Shown piece after piece: positions 8,351-16,014 of a stretch of 53,334 nt of DNA (positions are counted from its first letter, which is position 1; the number at the start of each line of letters is the position of its first letter). A program made the position numbers and the translations under genes. The stretch is from RGDT01 sp964630925. Its GTDB lineage: Bacteria; Planctomycetota; Planctomycetia; Gemmatales; Gemmataceae. The DNA is taken from positions 1 through 53,334 of the forward strand of contig CAZVZK010000070.1 in assembly GCA_964630925.1 (NCBI GenBank), given 5' to 3'. Below the pieces are notes generated by a model. It worked only from the letters and a program-made list of their open reading frames with translations. It did no database searches and was not told the DNA's origin.

Positions 8351-9367
8351 GTGCGCGTTTCGTTGAGCGACTGGTTCGGGGGCCTCGCGGCGGTGCCCGC
8401 CGTCCGCCGCGTCCTCGATGTCGTCTTCGCGGCACGCTCGCGCCTGCACCTCGTCTGGCTGGGCCGTCTCGACCCCGCCCGCGCCCAGTGGCGCACCCTG
8501 TCGCGCCTCGTCCACCGCGCCGCCGGCACCCCCTTCGGGCTGGACCACGACCTCGCCCGCATCCGCACCGAGGACGACTTCCGCCGCCTCGTCCCCGTCC
8601 GTACCGCCGCCGACTTCGCCCGCTCGTACTCCCGCCCCGGCGCCGCCTGGCCCGCCGAGGACGGTGCCGAGCTGCTGGCGGTCCACCGCCGGGGGCTGCG
8701 TTCGGCCCTGTCCATCGCCTGCGCCTCCCGCCCGCGTGCCGGCCTGTTCGCCGGGCCGGTCGCGTGGCTGGGCGACGCCCTGCCCTTCGACCCCGCCGAG
8801 GCCCACCGCCTGCGTCTGCCGCGGCTGCTCCGCGCCGCCGTCAGCCCGCCGGGGCACGGCCCGGCCAGCCTGGTGATCGGCGCGGCGGGACGCGCCCTGG
8901 ACGCGCTGACGGCCAACCCGGCGCCGCTGGCCGTCGTCACCTGGGGGCAGGGGGAGGCGGGCCGCGTCGAGGAGATCCGCGCGCGTCTGCCCGGCGGCGT
9001 TGTGGTGGAGGCGCTCGTCCGGCCCGAGGGGATGCTGGCGGCGGAGTCGCCGCGCCACGGCGGCTTCCGCCTGCTGCCCGAGCACGGGATGTTCTTCGAG
9101 TTCCTGCCGCTGGGACGCCCCGGCGTGCGGCTGTCGCTGGCCGAGGTACGAGTCGGCGAGGCGTGCGAGATGGTGGTGACGAGCCCCGGCACGTGGGCGT
9201 GCCGCACCGGCATCGGCGTGCGTTTCGGCCGGCTGACGCCGCCGGTGTTCCAGGTCGTCACGCTGCCGAAGGAGGAGGCCACGCCGAGCGGCCCGGTGCG
9301 TGGCGACGTGAGCGCGGGCGGGGTCGCGCAGGAGATCGGCGCCCTGGCCTCGCCGGCCCGCCGCTGA
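8351..9367 (+). CDS. Short GH3-like (auxin-responsive GH3 family) protein
   Basis: 338 residues from a GTG at 8351 preceded by GAGGGACGGCGAG. The N-terminal block AAGTPFGLDHDLARIRTEDDF followed by LVPVRTAADF matches the start of bacterial and plant GH3 acyl-adenylate-forming enzymes, and the late GGFRLLPEHGMFFEFLPL matches their conserved xxxFFEFxP strand. The usual length is about 500-550 residues, and I do not see the Ser/Thr/Gly-rich ATP-binding loop, so this looks like a reduced, possibly inactive member. A signal peptide is absent, so it is probably cytoplasmic. Its stop codon is inside a small hairpin (CCGCTG/CAGCGG, 9361-9376). Confidence 0.65.
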   Translation: MRVSLSDWFGGLAAVPAVRRVLDVVFAARSRLHLVWLGRLDPARAQWRTLSRLVHRAAGTPFGLDHDLARIRTEDDFRRLVPVRTAADFARSYSRPGAAWPAEDGAELLAVHRRGLRSALSIACASRPRAGLFAGPVAWLGDALPFDPAEAHRLRLPRLLRAAVSPPGHGPASLVIGAAGRALDALTANPAPLAVVTWGQGEAGRVEEIRARLPGGVVVEALVRPEGMLAAESPRHGGFRLLPEHGMFFEFLPLGRPGVRLSLAEVRVGEACEMVVTSPGTWACRTGIGVRFGRLTPPVFQVVTLPKEEATPSGPVRGDVSAGGVAQEIGALASPARR

Positions 9368-9379
9368 AAACAGCGGGCA

Positions 9380-9439
9380 GGCCGAGAGGTTGGTCAACCG
9401 ACGCCGGCCGAGAGGTTAACCGACGCCGGCCGAGAGGTT
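9380..9439 (+). repeat. Short direct repeat, three copies of a 12-mer
   Basis: The 12-mer GGCCGAGAGGTT occurs at 9380-9391, 9406-9417 and 9428-9439. The intervening bases are variants of (GGTC)AACCGACGCC, so the unit is 26 then 22 nt long. It lies just after the GH3-like gene and before a strong hairpin. Unequal unit length suggests a small deletion inside one unit. Confidence 0.75.
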
Positions 9440-9489
9440 GGACAGGGATCCAGGGCGGCGCGAGGCCACGCAAGGGCCGATCAACGCAA

Positions 9490-9518
9490 GCGGCCGCACG
9501 GATCACCCGTGCGGCCGC
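9490..9518. terminator. Strong hairpin between convergent genes, probable bidirectional terminator
   Basis: A perfect 12-bp stem (GCGGCCGCACGG at 9490-9501 with its complement at 9507-9518) closes a 5-nt loop ATCAC. It lies between the ends of the GH3-like gene (plus) and the second DUF1501 gene (minus, stop at 9545). The U tract is weak on both sides, so termination is inferred from stem strength and position. Confidence 0.65.
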
Positions 9519-9544
9519 CGAGTCTACCATCACTCACGCCGCGG

Positions 9545-10876
9545 TCACGCGAGCAGCTTGCTGATCACCTTGCCCTCGCGGAACAGCTGCAGCGGCCGCA
9601 TCGACGGCGTCATCAGCTCCGTCTGCGGGTTGATCCCCAGCTGCTGGAAGATCGTCGCCGACACGTCGTCCGGCGTGCACGCCTCCGTCGCCGGCGCCAT
9701 GCCGTTGGCGTCCGTCGTGCCGTGGGCGTAGCCGCCCTTGAAGCCGCCGCCCGCCAGCACCACCGCCATCGACCGCGCCCAGTGGTCGCGGCCGCTGTTC
9801 TTGTTCACGCGCGGCGTCCGCCCGAACTCGCCGGCGCAGTACACGACCGTGCTGTCCAGCAGGCCGCGGTCCGACAGGTCCGAGATCAACGCCGACAGCG
9901 TCGTGTCCAGCGTCGGCAGCAGCCGCGTCTTGTGGGCGTTGAACGTCTGCGAGTGCGTGTCCCAGCCGCCGAGGGTGATGGTGGCGAACCGCACGCCCGC
10001 CTCGATCAGCCGGCGGGCGGCCAGTGCCCCCTGCCCGAATGCGGTGTCGCCGTAGGTCTTCCGCAGCTCCGGCTTCTCCTCGTCCAGGTTGAACGCCTTC
10101 TTCGTCTTGTCGTCGCGTAGGATGTCGAGGGCCTGCTTGTGGAACGTGTCGAACCCGTCCACCAGGTCGCCCGCGCCGTCCAGCGCCTTGAACCCGCTCT
10201 CGAAGCCCTCCAGCAGCTTGTTGCGGTCGTTCAGCTCCGTCAGCGTGAAGCCGTTCGGGAGCTGGATGCCGCGCACCCGCAGCGTCGGCGCCGAGCCCTT
10301 GCCCCGGCCCGCCTGCCCCTCGATGATGAACGGGTTGTACGCCGAGCCCAGGTAGCCGGCGACCCCGGCGTTGCCGCCACGGATCTCGCCGAAGCTGACG
10401 TACGGCGGCACGCCCTTCTCGCCGGGCAGCAGCTTGGTCACCAGCGAGCCCAGGGCCGGGTACTGCGTGGCCGGCGTCGGCTTGTTGCCGGTCGTCATGA
10501 ACACCGTGGCCGGGCCGTGCGACGGGATGGTGTGGGCGAGGCTGCGGACGATGGTCGCCTTGTCCATCACCTTGGCCATCTTGGGCAGGTGCTCGCTGAT
10601 CTGCACGCCCTTGGCCGCCGTATCCACCGGCTTGAACTCGCCGCGGATGCCCTCGGGGGCGCCCGGCTTCAGGTCCCACATGTCGATGGTGGCCGGGCCG
10701 CCGCCGAGCCACACCATGATGACGCTCTTGGCCTTCGCCTTGCCCTTCTTCGTCGGGTCGGCGGAGGCCTGCGCCTCGAGGCGCAGCAGGTCGGTCAGCC
10801 CCAGGCCCAGCAGCCCGGCCGTGCCGATCTTCAGCATGTCGCGGCGGTAGAAGCCTTCGCAGTCGGTCCTCTTCAT
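9545..10876 (-). CDS. DUF1501 family protein, copy 2
   Basis: 443 residues with a Tat-like leader (FYRRDMLKIGTAGLLGLGLTDLL). The family blocks are present in order: SVIMVWLGGGPATIDMWDLKPG, QISEHLPKMAKVMDKATIVRSL, EAGVRFATITLGGWDTH, VVYCAGEFGRTPRVN and GRDHWARS. It is clearly paralogous to the protein at 1793-3073, with an added C-terminal block (TPDDVSATIFQQLGINP) shared by longer members. It is the distal gene of an operon whose first gene is the large DUF1549/DUF1553 protein, with a 147-nt gap occupied by an inverted repeat of CTGAAAA units. Likely exported; the substrate is unknown. Confidence 0.93.
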   Translation of the reverse strand: MKRTDCEGFYRRDMLKIGTAGLLGLGLTDLLRLEAQASADPTKKGKAKAKSVIMVWLGGGPATIDMWDLKPGAPEGIRGEFKPVDTAAKGVQISEHLPKMAKVMDKATIVRSLAHTIPSHGPATVFMTTGNKPTPATQYPALGSLVTKLLPGEKGVPPYVSFGEIRGGNAGVAGYLGSAYNPFIIEGQAGRGKGSAPTLRVRGIQLPNGFTLTELNDRNKLLEGFESGFKALDGAGDLVDGFDTFHKQALDILRDDKTKKAFNLDEEKPELRKTYGDTAFGQGALAARRLIEAGVRFATITLGGWDTHSQTFNAHKTRLLPTLDTTLSALISDLSDRGLLDSTVVYCAGEFGRTPRVNKNSGRDHWARSMAVVLAGGGFKGGYAHGTTDANGMAPATEACTPDDVSATIFQQLGINPQTELMTPSMRPLQLFREGKVISKLLA

Positions 10877-10894
10877 CGCTAGACCCCCCAGATG

Positions 10895-11013
10895 AGTTTT
10901 CAGTTTTCAGTTTTCAGTTTTCAGTTTTCAGCAACAGGCTTCAGAGAGTGCTCGCACGGCGAGTGGCCGGCTGTTCCCTGAAAACTGAAAACTGAAAACT
11001 GAAAACTGAAAAC
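10895..11013. repeat. Long inverted repeat built of 7-mer tandem units (IR-A)
   Basis: The left arm 10895-10931 is five AGTTTTC units plus AG. The right arm 10978-11013 is five CTGAAAA units plus C, its exact complement over 36 bp. The spacer is 46 nt (10932-10977). The element fills the gap between two co-directional genes, ending 18 nt before the DUF1501 start and 10 nt after the DUF1553 stop. Transcribed, it would form a long A/U-rich hairpin right before the ribosome-binding site. Confidence 0.95.
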
Positions 11014-11023
11014 CCGCGAAGCG

Positions 11024-13450
11024 TCAATGGTTAAAGATGAACTCCGACGTATTGACCAGCGCCCACATCACGTCGCCGAACAGCTCGCGCCTCTCGGCGG
11101 CGTTGCGTGGCTTCTTCTTCTCCTTGTGCGCCTGGAACACCTTCCAGTCTCGCTCCGTCGCGGGCCGCGCCAGCGCCACGGTGAACAGCTCGTCCAGCGC
11201 CTCGCGGTCGTCCGCGTGGTCCTTCAGCACCTGCGTGATGCGCGTCGAGCCCGACTTCAGCTTGGTGAGCAGGATCGGGTCGGCCAGCAGGAACAGCTTC
11301 TGCGGCAGGGCCGGCTCCGCCGCGCGCTCGCAGTCGCACGTCGCGGTACGCGGCGACCTGCCGAACACGCGGAAGATGTGGTTGACGTTGGCGTTCGTCA
11401 CCCGGCTCGCCCCGACCTCGATGGCCCGGCTGCCCGCCGCCGCCTCGCCCGGCGTCCACTTCTCCTCGGCGCCCAACGCCGCGTTCAGCACGTCCACCAC
11501 CACCTCCGCCATCAGCGGGCGGACGTAGCCCCGGGCGTAATTATTCTTGTCCAGCCGGTTCGTCTCGTTCGGCTTGCTCGACAGCTGATAGGCCCGCGAC
11601 ATCAGGATCTTCTTCTCGATGGCCCGGATGTCGAACTTCGACTCGACGAAGTCCTTCGCCAGCGCGGCCAGGAGCTTCGGGTTCGATGGGGGATTGGCCA
11701 GCGAGAAATCGTCCACCGGGTGGACGATGCCGACGCCCAGGTAGTGCCCCCACACGCGGTTCACGAAGCTCGGCGCGAAGAAGGGGTTGTCCTTCTCCAC
11801 CATCCAGTCCATCAGGGCCACGCGCGGGTCCTCGCCCGCCTTGTACTTCAGCTCCGGGCCGCCCAGCGCCTGCATCGGCAGCGCGGCGTTCGTCTCCGGG
11901 TGCGTCAACGGCTTGCCGCGCGCCCCGATGAACACCTCACGCAGCGGCGCCACCGGCAGGCCCGGCGTCACGGGCTTGCCCGACTTCTTCGCCGCCGCCA
12001 TCGCCTGCTGCGTCCGCTGCTGCCGCTCCGCCTGCGCCTCCTTGAACACCTTGGCCGACTTCGGCGAGGCGCCCACGGTCGCCAGGGCCGAGAAGACGTT
12101 GGCGTAGCTGCGGTAGTCGGCCTGCGTCCAGCGGTCGAAGGGGTGCTTGTGGCACTGGGCGCACTCCAGACGAACGCCCAGGAAAGCCACGGCGGTCTTC
12201 TCGCCCCACTCCTCGATGGTGACGCGGGCCTGCTTCCGCCAGAAGAGATCCAGCGTCTCGCGCTCCGCGTACTTCGTCTTCTCGCCCTTGTTGTGCGCCT
12301 CCTCGTACTCGCTGACGAACTTGACGTACTCCTCCGGGGTCTTCCCCTCCAGCGAGGTGGCCGTCAGCACGCCGCGGACGATCTGGTCATACGGGACGTT
12401 CTTCTCCATCCGTCTGCGGAACCAGTCGTGCCACATCTGGCTGAGGAACGGCTTGCGCTGCGGCGGGTTCTCCAGGGCGTCGGTGTTGTTGCCGGTGATG
12501 TCGCAGAGCTTCGTCGCCCACAGGGCGGCGTGCATCGGGTGGGCCAGCAGCCTGTCGATCGCCTTCTCGCGCTTCTTCGGGTCGTTGTCGGCGAGGAACG
12601 CCCGCACCTCGGCCGGCGTCGGCAGCGTGCCGATGGTGTCGAGGGTCACACGCCGCAGGAACTCCGAGTCGGACGACAGCTCCGACGGGATGATGTTCAG
12701 CCGCTTCAGCTTGGCGAACACCTCGGCGTCGATGTAATTGGCCGCCTGGACCTGCGGGTACGTCTTGCCCTCGGGCAGCACGACGGGGACCATGACGCGG
12801 ACGGGCAGCACGGTGCCGCGGTACGAGATGACGATGGCGGTGTCGCCGGGACGCAGGCCCTTGACCGCCCCGTCGCCGTTGACCTCGACGACGGCGTCGT
12901 CGTTGCTGCGGAACTCGCACAGGGAGGTGATGTCCTCCGTCGTGTCGTCCTTGAAGGTGGCCTCGACCTTGATCTGCCCCTTCGTCCCGGTGCCCTTGAG
13001 GGCCAGCTCCGGCGGGTTGACCTTCACCGACTTGATGTCGCCCGAGCCGGGCACGCGCTTCGCGCCCTGGGCGATCCAGCCGTGCAGGAGCCGGTACTGC
13101 CACGACGACTTGTTGAATCGGGTGAGGCCGCCGTGCTCGACGGCCCCGGTCGCCTTCTTGAGCAACAGGCTGTCCTCGGGGGTCGCCTGGTCGAGGCGGC
13201 GCCCGAAGTTCTGGCGGACGAGGGCGGCATGATCCTTGGCCGGGTCGTAGCCGAAGAGCGAGAGCTGGAAGCCGCCCTTGCCCTGGAACGAGCCGTGGCA
13301 GGAGCCGGAGGCGCAGCCCATCCGCCCGAACAGGGCGACGACGTGCCGCTCGAAATCGACGGATTCGATGACGCGCCCGCCGGGCAGCGTCACGCCCTTG
13401 GCCTCGGGTGCGGACAGGATCGAGAGGGCGACGAGCGCCAGGGGGGTCAT
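11024..13450 (-). CDS. Large DUF1549/DUF1553 protein with cytochrome-like and Ig-like domains
   Basis: 808 residues with a signal peptide (MTPLALVALSILSAPEAKG). The N-terminal block GRMGCASGSCHGSFQGKGGF (residues about 39-58) is the CxxxxCHG form of the planctomycete cytochrome-like domain. Residues about 155-225 form a bacterial Ig-like (BIG2-type) domain ending RPGDTAIVISYRG. DUF1549 follows (SDSEFLRRVTLDTIGTLPTPAE, and the CxxCH site ECAQCHKHPFDRW) and then DUF1553 (NPFFAPSFVNRVWGHYLGVGIVHPVDDF...SRAYQLSSKP), ending in NTSEFIFNH. It is the first gene of the operon with DUF1501 copy 2 and is a longer architecture than the protein at 3111-4766. Probable cell-envelope or periplasmic haem protein; reaction unknown. 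Confidence 0.94.
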   Translation of the reverse strand: MTPLALVALSILSAPEAKGVTLPGGRVIESVDFERHVVALFGRMGCASGSCHGSFQGKGGFQLSLFGYDPAKDHAALVRQNFGRRLDQATPEDSLLLKKATGAVEHGGLTRFNKSSWQYRLLHGWIAQGAKRVPGSGDIKSVKVNPPELALKGTGTKGQIKVEATFKDDTTEDITSLCEFRSNDDAVVEVNGDGAVKGLRPGDTAIVISYRGTVLPVRVMVPVVLPEGKTYPQVQAANYIDAEVFAKLKRLNIIPSELSSDSEFLRRVTLDTIGTLPTPAEVRAFLADNDPKKREKAIDRLLAHPMHAALWATKLCDITGNNTDALENPPQRKPFLSQMWHDWFRRRMEKNVPYDQIVRGVLTATSLEGKTPEEYVKFVSEYEEAHNKGEKTKYAERETLDLFWRKQARVTIEEWGEKTAVAFLGVRLECAQCHKHPFDRWTQADYRSYANVFSALATVGASPKSAKVFKEAQAERQQRTQQAMAAAKKSGKPVTPGLPVAPLREVFIGARGKPLTHPETNAALPMQALGGPELKYKAGEDPRVALMDWMVEKDNPFFAPSFVNRVWGHYLGVGIVHPVDDFSLANPPSNPKLLAALAKDFVESKFDIRAIEKKILMSRAYQLSSKPNETNRLDKNNYARGYVRPLMAEVVVDVLNAALGAEEKWTPGEAAAGSRAIEVGASRVTNANVNHIFRVFGRSPRTATCDCERAAEPALPQKLFLLADPILLTKLKSGSTRITQVLKDHADDREALDELFTVALARPATERDWKVFQAHKEKKKPRNAAERRELFGDVMWALVNTSEFIFNH

Positions 13451-13675
13451 GAGGTGTGCCTCCGGGTGCGTTCGCGTGGCAGGGGAGGGCTAGTGCAGGC
13501 AGGGTCGGCGGCGCGGACCGCCGGCGCGGTGGGTCGGGCGATTCACCTGACGAAACCATCCAGTATGGTGATGGTACCGCGCGCCCAGAAAAATAGCAGC
13601 GGAAAAAGTGAGAATCGCGGGAAGGCCGGCGGGGCCGGGGCTAGAGTTGAACGTCGCCTCGCCTGTGGGCCATCC

Positions 13676-13954
13676 ATGATCGACTACACCGTCGCGTACC
13701 GCATGGACGGCGGCGCGTTCTTCGCCGAAGTGATCGGGTTCCCCGAGGCGTCCGCGTTCGGTGTCTCCCTCGCCGGGGCGCGGGAGAACGTCCTGTCGGC
13801 GTTGCGTCTGGCGGCGGAGCAGGCCCTCCGCCGCGGCGCCGTCCTGCCCCTGCCCGACGCCCACTCCGCCGTGGCCGACGCCTACCTCATCGAGCGCGTG
13901 CGTCTGATGCCGGACGGCGACGGCCGCGTCCGCGCCGCCGCCGTGCCGGCGTGA
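13676..13954 (+). CDS. HicB-like antitoxin-fold protein without an adjacent HicA
   Basis: A 92-residue protein beginning MIDYTVAYRMDGGAFFAEVIGFPE, the beta-strand pattern of the HicB N-terminal partial RNase-H-like fold, followed by the helix SLAGARENVLSALRLAAEQAL. No C-terminal ribbon-helix-helix or HTH is evident and no small HicA-like reading frame lies on either side: upstream is a divergent promoter region and downstream is a convergent gene 3 nt away. It may be an orphan antitoxin or a stand-alone regulator. The divergent gap upstream (13451-13675) contains a small dyad, ACCAT-N5-ATGGT at 13555-13569, that could be an operator. Confidence 0.7.
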   Translation: MIDYTVAYRMDGGAFFAEVIGFPEASAFGVSLAGARENVLSALRLAAEQALRRGAVLPLPDAHSAVADAYLIERVRLMPDGDGRVRAAAVPA

Positions 13955-13957
13955 CCG

Positions 13958-14536
13958 TCACTTCTTCGCCAGCTCCGCCTCGATCACCTCCGTGACCGCC
14001 TTCGCGTCCGGCGCGACGGAGGCCTTGAAACGCGCCTTCACCTCGCCGTCACGCCCGACGACGTACTTGGCGAAGTTCCAGTCGATGTCCCCCTGGAACT
14101 TCTTGTCCGTCTTCGTGGTCAGGTAGTCGTACAGCGGGCTGATCCCCTTGCCCTTCACCACCACCTTGGACATCATCGGGAACGTCACCTTGTACTTCGA
14201 CTCGCAGAACGCCTTGATCTCCGCGTCGGTCCCCGGCTCCTGCCCGAGGAACTCATTCGCCGGCACCCCGATGATCACCAGCCCCTTGTCCTTGTACTTG
14301 TCGTACGTCGCCTGCAACGCCTTGTACTGATCCGTCAGCCCGCACTTGCTGGCCACGTTCACGAACATCACCACCTTGCCGGCGTACTTCGCCAGATCGA
14401 CCTCCTTGCCGTCGATGTCCTTCATCTTGAACGCCAGGGCCGGCCCGGCCTTCTTCGCGGGCTCGGCCTCTTCTGCGTGGCTCATCGCGGAAACTCCCAG
14501 AACGGCGGCGACGGCGAGAACGGACGTGCGGAACAT
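13958..14536 (-). CDS. Exported glutathione peroxidase-family thiol peroxidase
   Basis: 192 residues with a signal peptide (MFRTSVLAVAAVLGVSAMSHA). The peroxidatic site is NVASKCGLT with Cys65. The rest of the catalytic tetrad is visible as Q99 in GVPANEFLGQEPGT and W153-N154 in IDWNFAKYVVGRDG. Cys111 in IKAFCESKYKVTFP is in the place of the resolving Cys of thioredoxin-dependent family members, so the enzyme is probably a 2-Cys thioredoxin-type peroxidase rather than glutathione-dependent. Export to the periplasm suggests defence against external hydroperoxides. It converges on the HicB-like gene and is divergent from the glutaminase-like gene. Confidence 0.9.
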   Translation of the reverse strand: MFRTSVLAVAAVLGVSAMSHAEEAEPAKKAGPALAFKMKDIDGKEVDLAKYAGKVVMFVNVASKCGLTDQYKALQATYDKYKDKGLVIIGVPANEFLGQEPGTDAEIKAFCESKYKVTFPMMSKVVVKGKGISPLYDYLTTKTDKKFQGDIDWNFAKYVVGRDGEVKARFKASVAPDAKAVTEVIEAELAKK

Positions 14537-14616
14537 GCGTGGCTCCTCGTGCGGCGGGCGTCCGTCTGGTAGGATAGAGAAACGCCGCCCGGATCAGCCA
14601 CCAGGGACCGCCCCCG

Positions 14617-15501
14617 ATGAAGCGACTGGCCCTCGCCGCCCTCTTCGCCGCCTGCTGCGGCGCCGTGCTCGCCCGGCCCGGCAAGGACGACCCCATCGTC
14701 ACCACCAGCACCGTCTTCTACCGCCCCACGGGCTCCACGGGGCCGTACTCCCTCTTCGGCCATTACTCGTCCGAGGCCTCCGCCAAGCGCATCTTCGAGC
14801 ACCTCGCCCGCTCGGGCAACGAGGTGAAGCTCGAGATCGTCAACAAGCCGCTGCCCAAGCTACCCCCGCGCCCGCCGTCCGGCATGCTGCCCTGGACGGA
14901 GACCATCTCGCACGCCAAGGCCATCGAGGTCCACGCCTGGATGGCCCGCCAGAAGGACATCGCCTTCAAGTTCCCGGTGGACGGCTGTTACGCCCGCGCC
15001 CAGCTCATGATCGAACGCATGCAGAAGAACGAGTTCAAGGTGCGGCGGATCTGGGCGGTGGCCAACGGCGAGCCGCTCTACGCCAGGACGAAGAACCACC
15101 CCAGGGGCTACGTGACGTGGGCCTACCACGTCGCCCCGGTCCTGCGCGTGCGCACCGGCGAGGGCGGGCAACGCTGGTACGTCATCGACCCGTCGCTGCT
15201 CGACAAGCCGGGCACCGTGTCGGAGTGGGAGCAGACGATGATGCAGACGCCCAAGAGCCCGAGGCCGTACCTGACGGTGTCGAAGATCGGCGAGGGGCCC
15301 CTGTGGCTGGACAAGAAGCGCAAGCCGGGGACGGGCTACTGGCCGGGGCCGGACCCCAAGGATGGCGTGTCGGCGCACGCCGTCGCGACGATGAAGAAGT
15401 ACAAGCCGTTCGAGGGCAAGGACCCGCCCAAGGGCACCGTGTCGTTGCAGGGCCTGGGGCAACTGGTGTCGGCGCGGTGGGAGGGCGTGGAGGAGGATTG
15501 A
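14617..15501 (+). CDS. Secreted protein-glutamine glutaminase-like enzyme
   Basis: 294 residues with a short signal peptide (MKRLALAALFAACCGAVLA). The core matches the protein-glutaminase fold: FPVDGCYARAQLMIERMQ carries Cys124, VTWAYHVAPVLRV carries His171 and WYVIDPSLL carries Asp191, in the Cys-His-Asp order and spacing of the Chryseobacterium enzyme, a papain-like deamidase acting on protein glutamines. An N-terminal pro-like region of about 90 residues precedes the core, as in secreted proenzymes. The next gene starts 4 nt after the stop and may be co-transcribed. The exact substrate is unknown; transglutaminase-like or other deamidase roles are possible. Confidence 0.75.
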   Translation: MKRLALAALFAACCGAVLARPGKDDPIVTTSTVFYRPTGSTGPYSLFGHYSSEASAKRIFEHLARSGNEVKLEIVNKPLPKLPPRPPSGMLPWTETISHAKAIEVHAWMARQKDIAFKFPVDGCYARAQLMIERMQKNEFKVRRIWAVANGEPLYARTKNHPRGYVTWAYHVAPVLRVRTGEGGQRWYVIDPSLLDKPGTVSEWEQTMMQTPKSPRPYLTVSKIGEGPLWLDKKRKPGTGYWPGPDPKDGVSAHAVATMKKYKPFEGKDPPKGTVSLQGLGQLVSARWEGVEED

Positions 15502-15505
15502 CCAG

Positions 15506-15937
15506 GTGAGCCAGCCCCCGCGCATCGTCTCTTCACCGAACATCTGCGGCGGGGACGCGTTCGTCCTCGGGACGCGGGCCCCTGTCTGGCTATTGATCCT
15601 CGGCCGCCGGACGGGCAACAGCGACGCCAGATTGCTGGACGATCACCCCTCCCTGGAGCCGGAGGACCTGGACGCCGCGTGGGAGTACTACCGACGACAC
15701 CCGCCCGAGATCGAGCGCGCGATCTGGCTGAACGACACCGCGGCGAATCACCCGGCGGGCGCCCCCGTGCCGGCCTGGCTGCTGATCCAGGGGGCGTTGC
15801 TCGGCATCCCCGAGGCCGACGTGGCCGGGGCGTTCAAGCCGGCGGTGAGGAAGGACGCCCTCGAAGCCGCGTGGGCCGCGTACCGAGCCGCCCCGGCCGG
15901 GATCGACCAGCAGATCGCACGCTCGCGGATGCGCTGA
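15506..15937 (+). CDS. Tandem DUF433-like protein
   Basis: 143 residues from a GTG at 15506, 4 nt after the glutaminase-like gene. Residues about 7-70 (VSSPNICGGDAFVLGTRAPVWLLIL ... PSLEPEDLDAAWEYYRRHPPEIE) form one DUF433 unit, a short winged-helix-like domain found in VapB-type antitoxins and related regulators, including the terminal xxxIExAI helix. Residues about 80-143 (GAPVPAWLLIQGALLGIPEADV ... KDALEAAWAAYRAAPAGIDQQI) form a second unit. No toxin gene such as a PIN-domain DUF5615 protein adjoins it. A regulatory or orphan antitoxin role is inferred. Confidence 0.65.
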   Translation: MSQPPRIVSSPNICGGDAFVLGTRAPVWLLILGRRTGNSDARLLDDHPSLEPEDLDAAWEYYRRHPPEIERAIWLNDTAANHPAGAPVPAWLLIQGALLGIPEADVAGAFKPAVRKDALEAAWAAYRAAPAGIDQQIARSRMR

Positions 15938-16014
15938 TCCGCCCCTATCCGCCGGCCCCGCGATCTGGTATCCTCCATCTTCTGCCCAGAGCGCGTTGGA
16001 GGGGCCCCCCGGCC

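Noticed and set aside
9361..9376. Perfect 6-bp hairpin CCGCTG-AAAA-CAGCGG over the GH3-like stop codon as a terminator
   Set aside because: The stem is short, no T tract follows, and a far stronger hairpin lies 114 nt further on, so it is not listed separately.
10895..11013. CRISPR array
   Set aside because: The repeated 7-mers have no unique spacers between them and the two sides are inverted, so this is a palindrome of tandem units, not a CRISPR.
11027..13954. A very long plus-strand open frame opposite the DUF1553 gene
   Set aside because: It is the antisense shadow of a GC-rich gene; only its last 92 codons (from 13676) have a plausible start, a matching composition and a recognisable HicB-like pattern.
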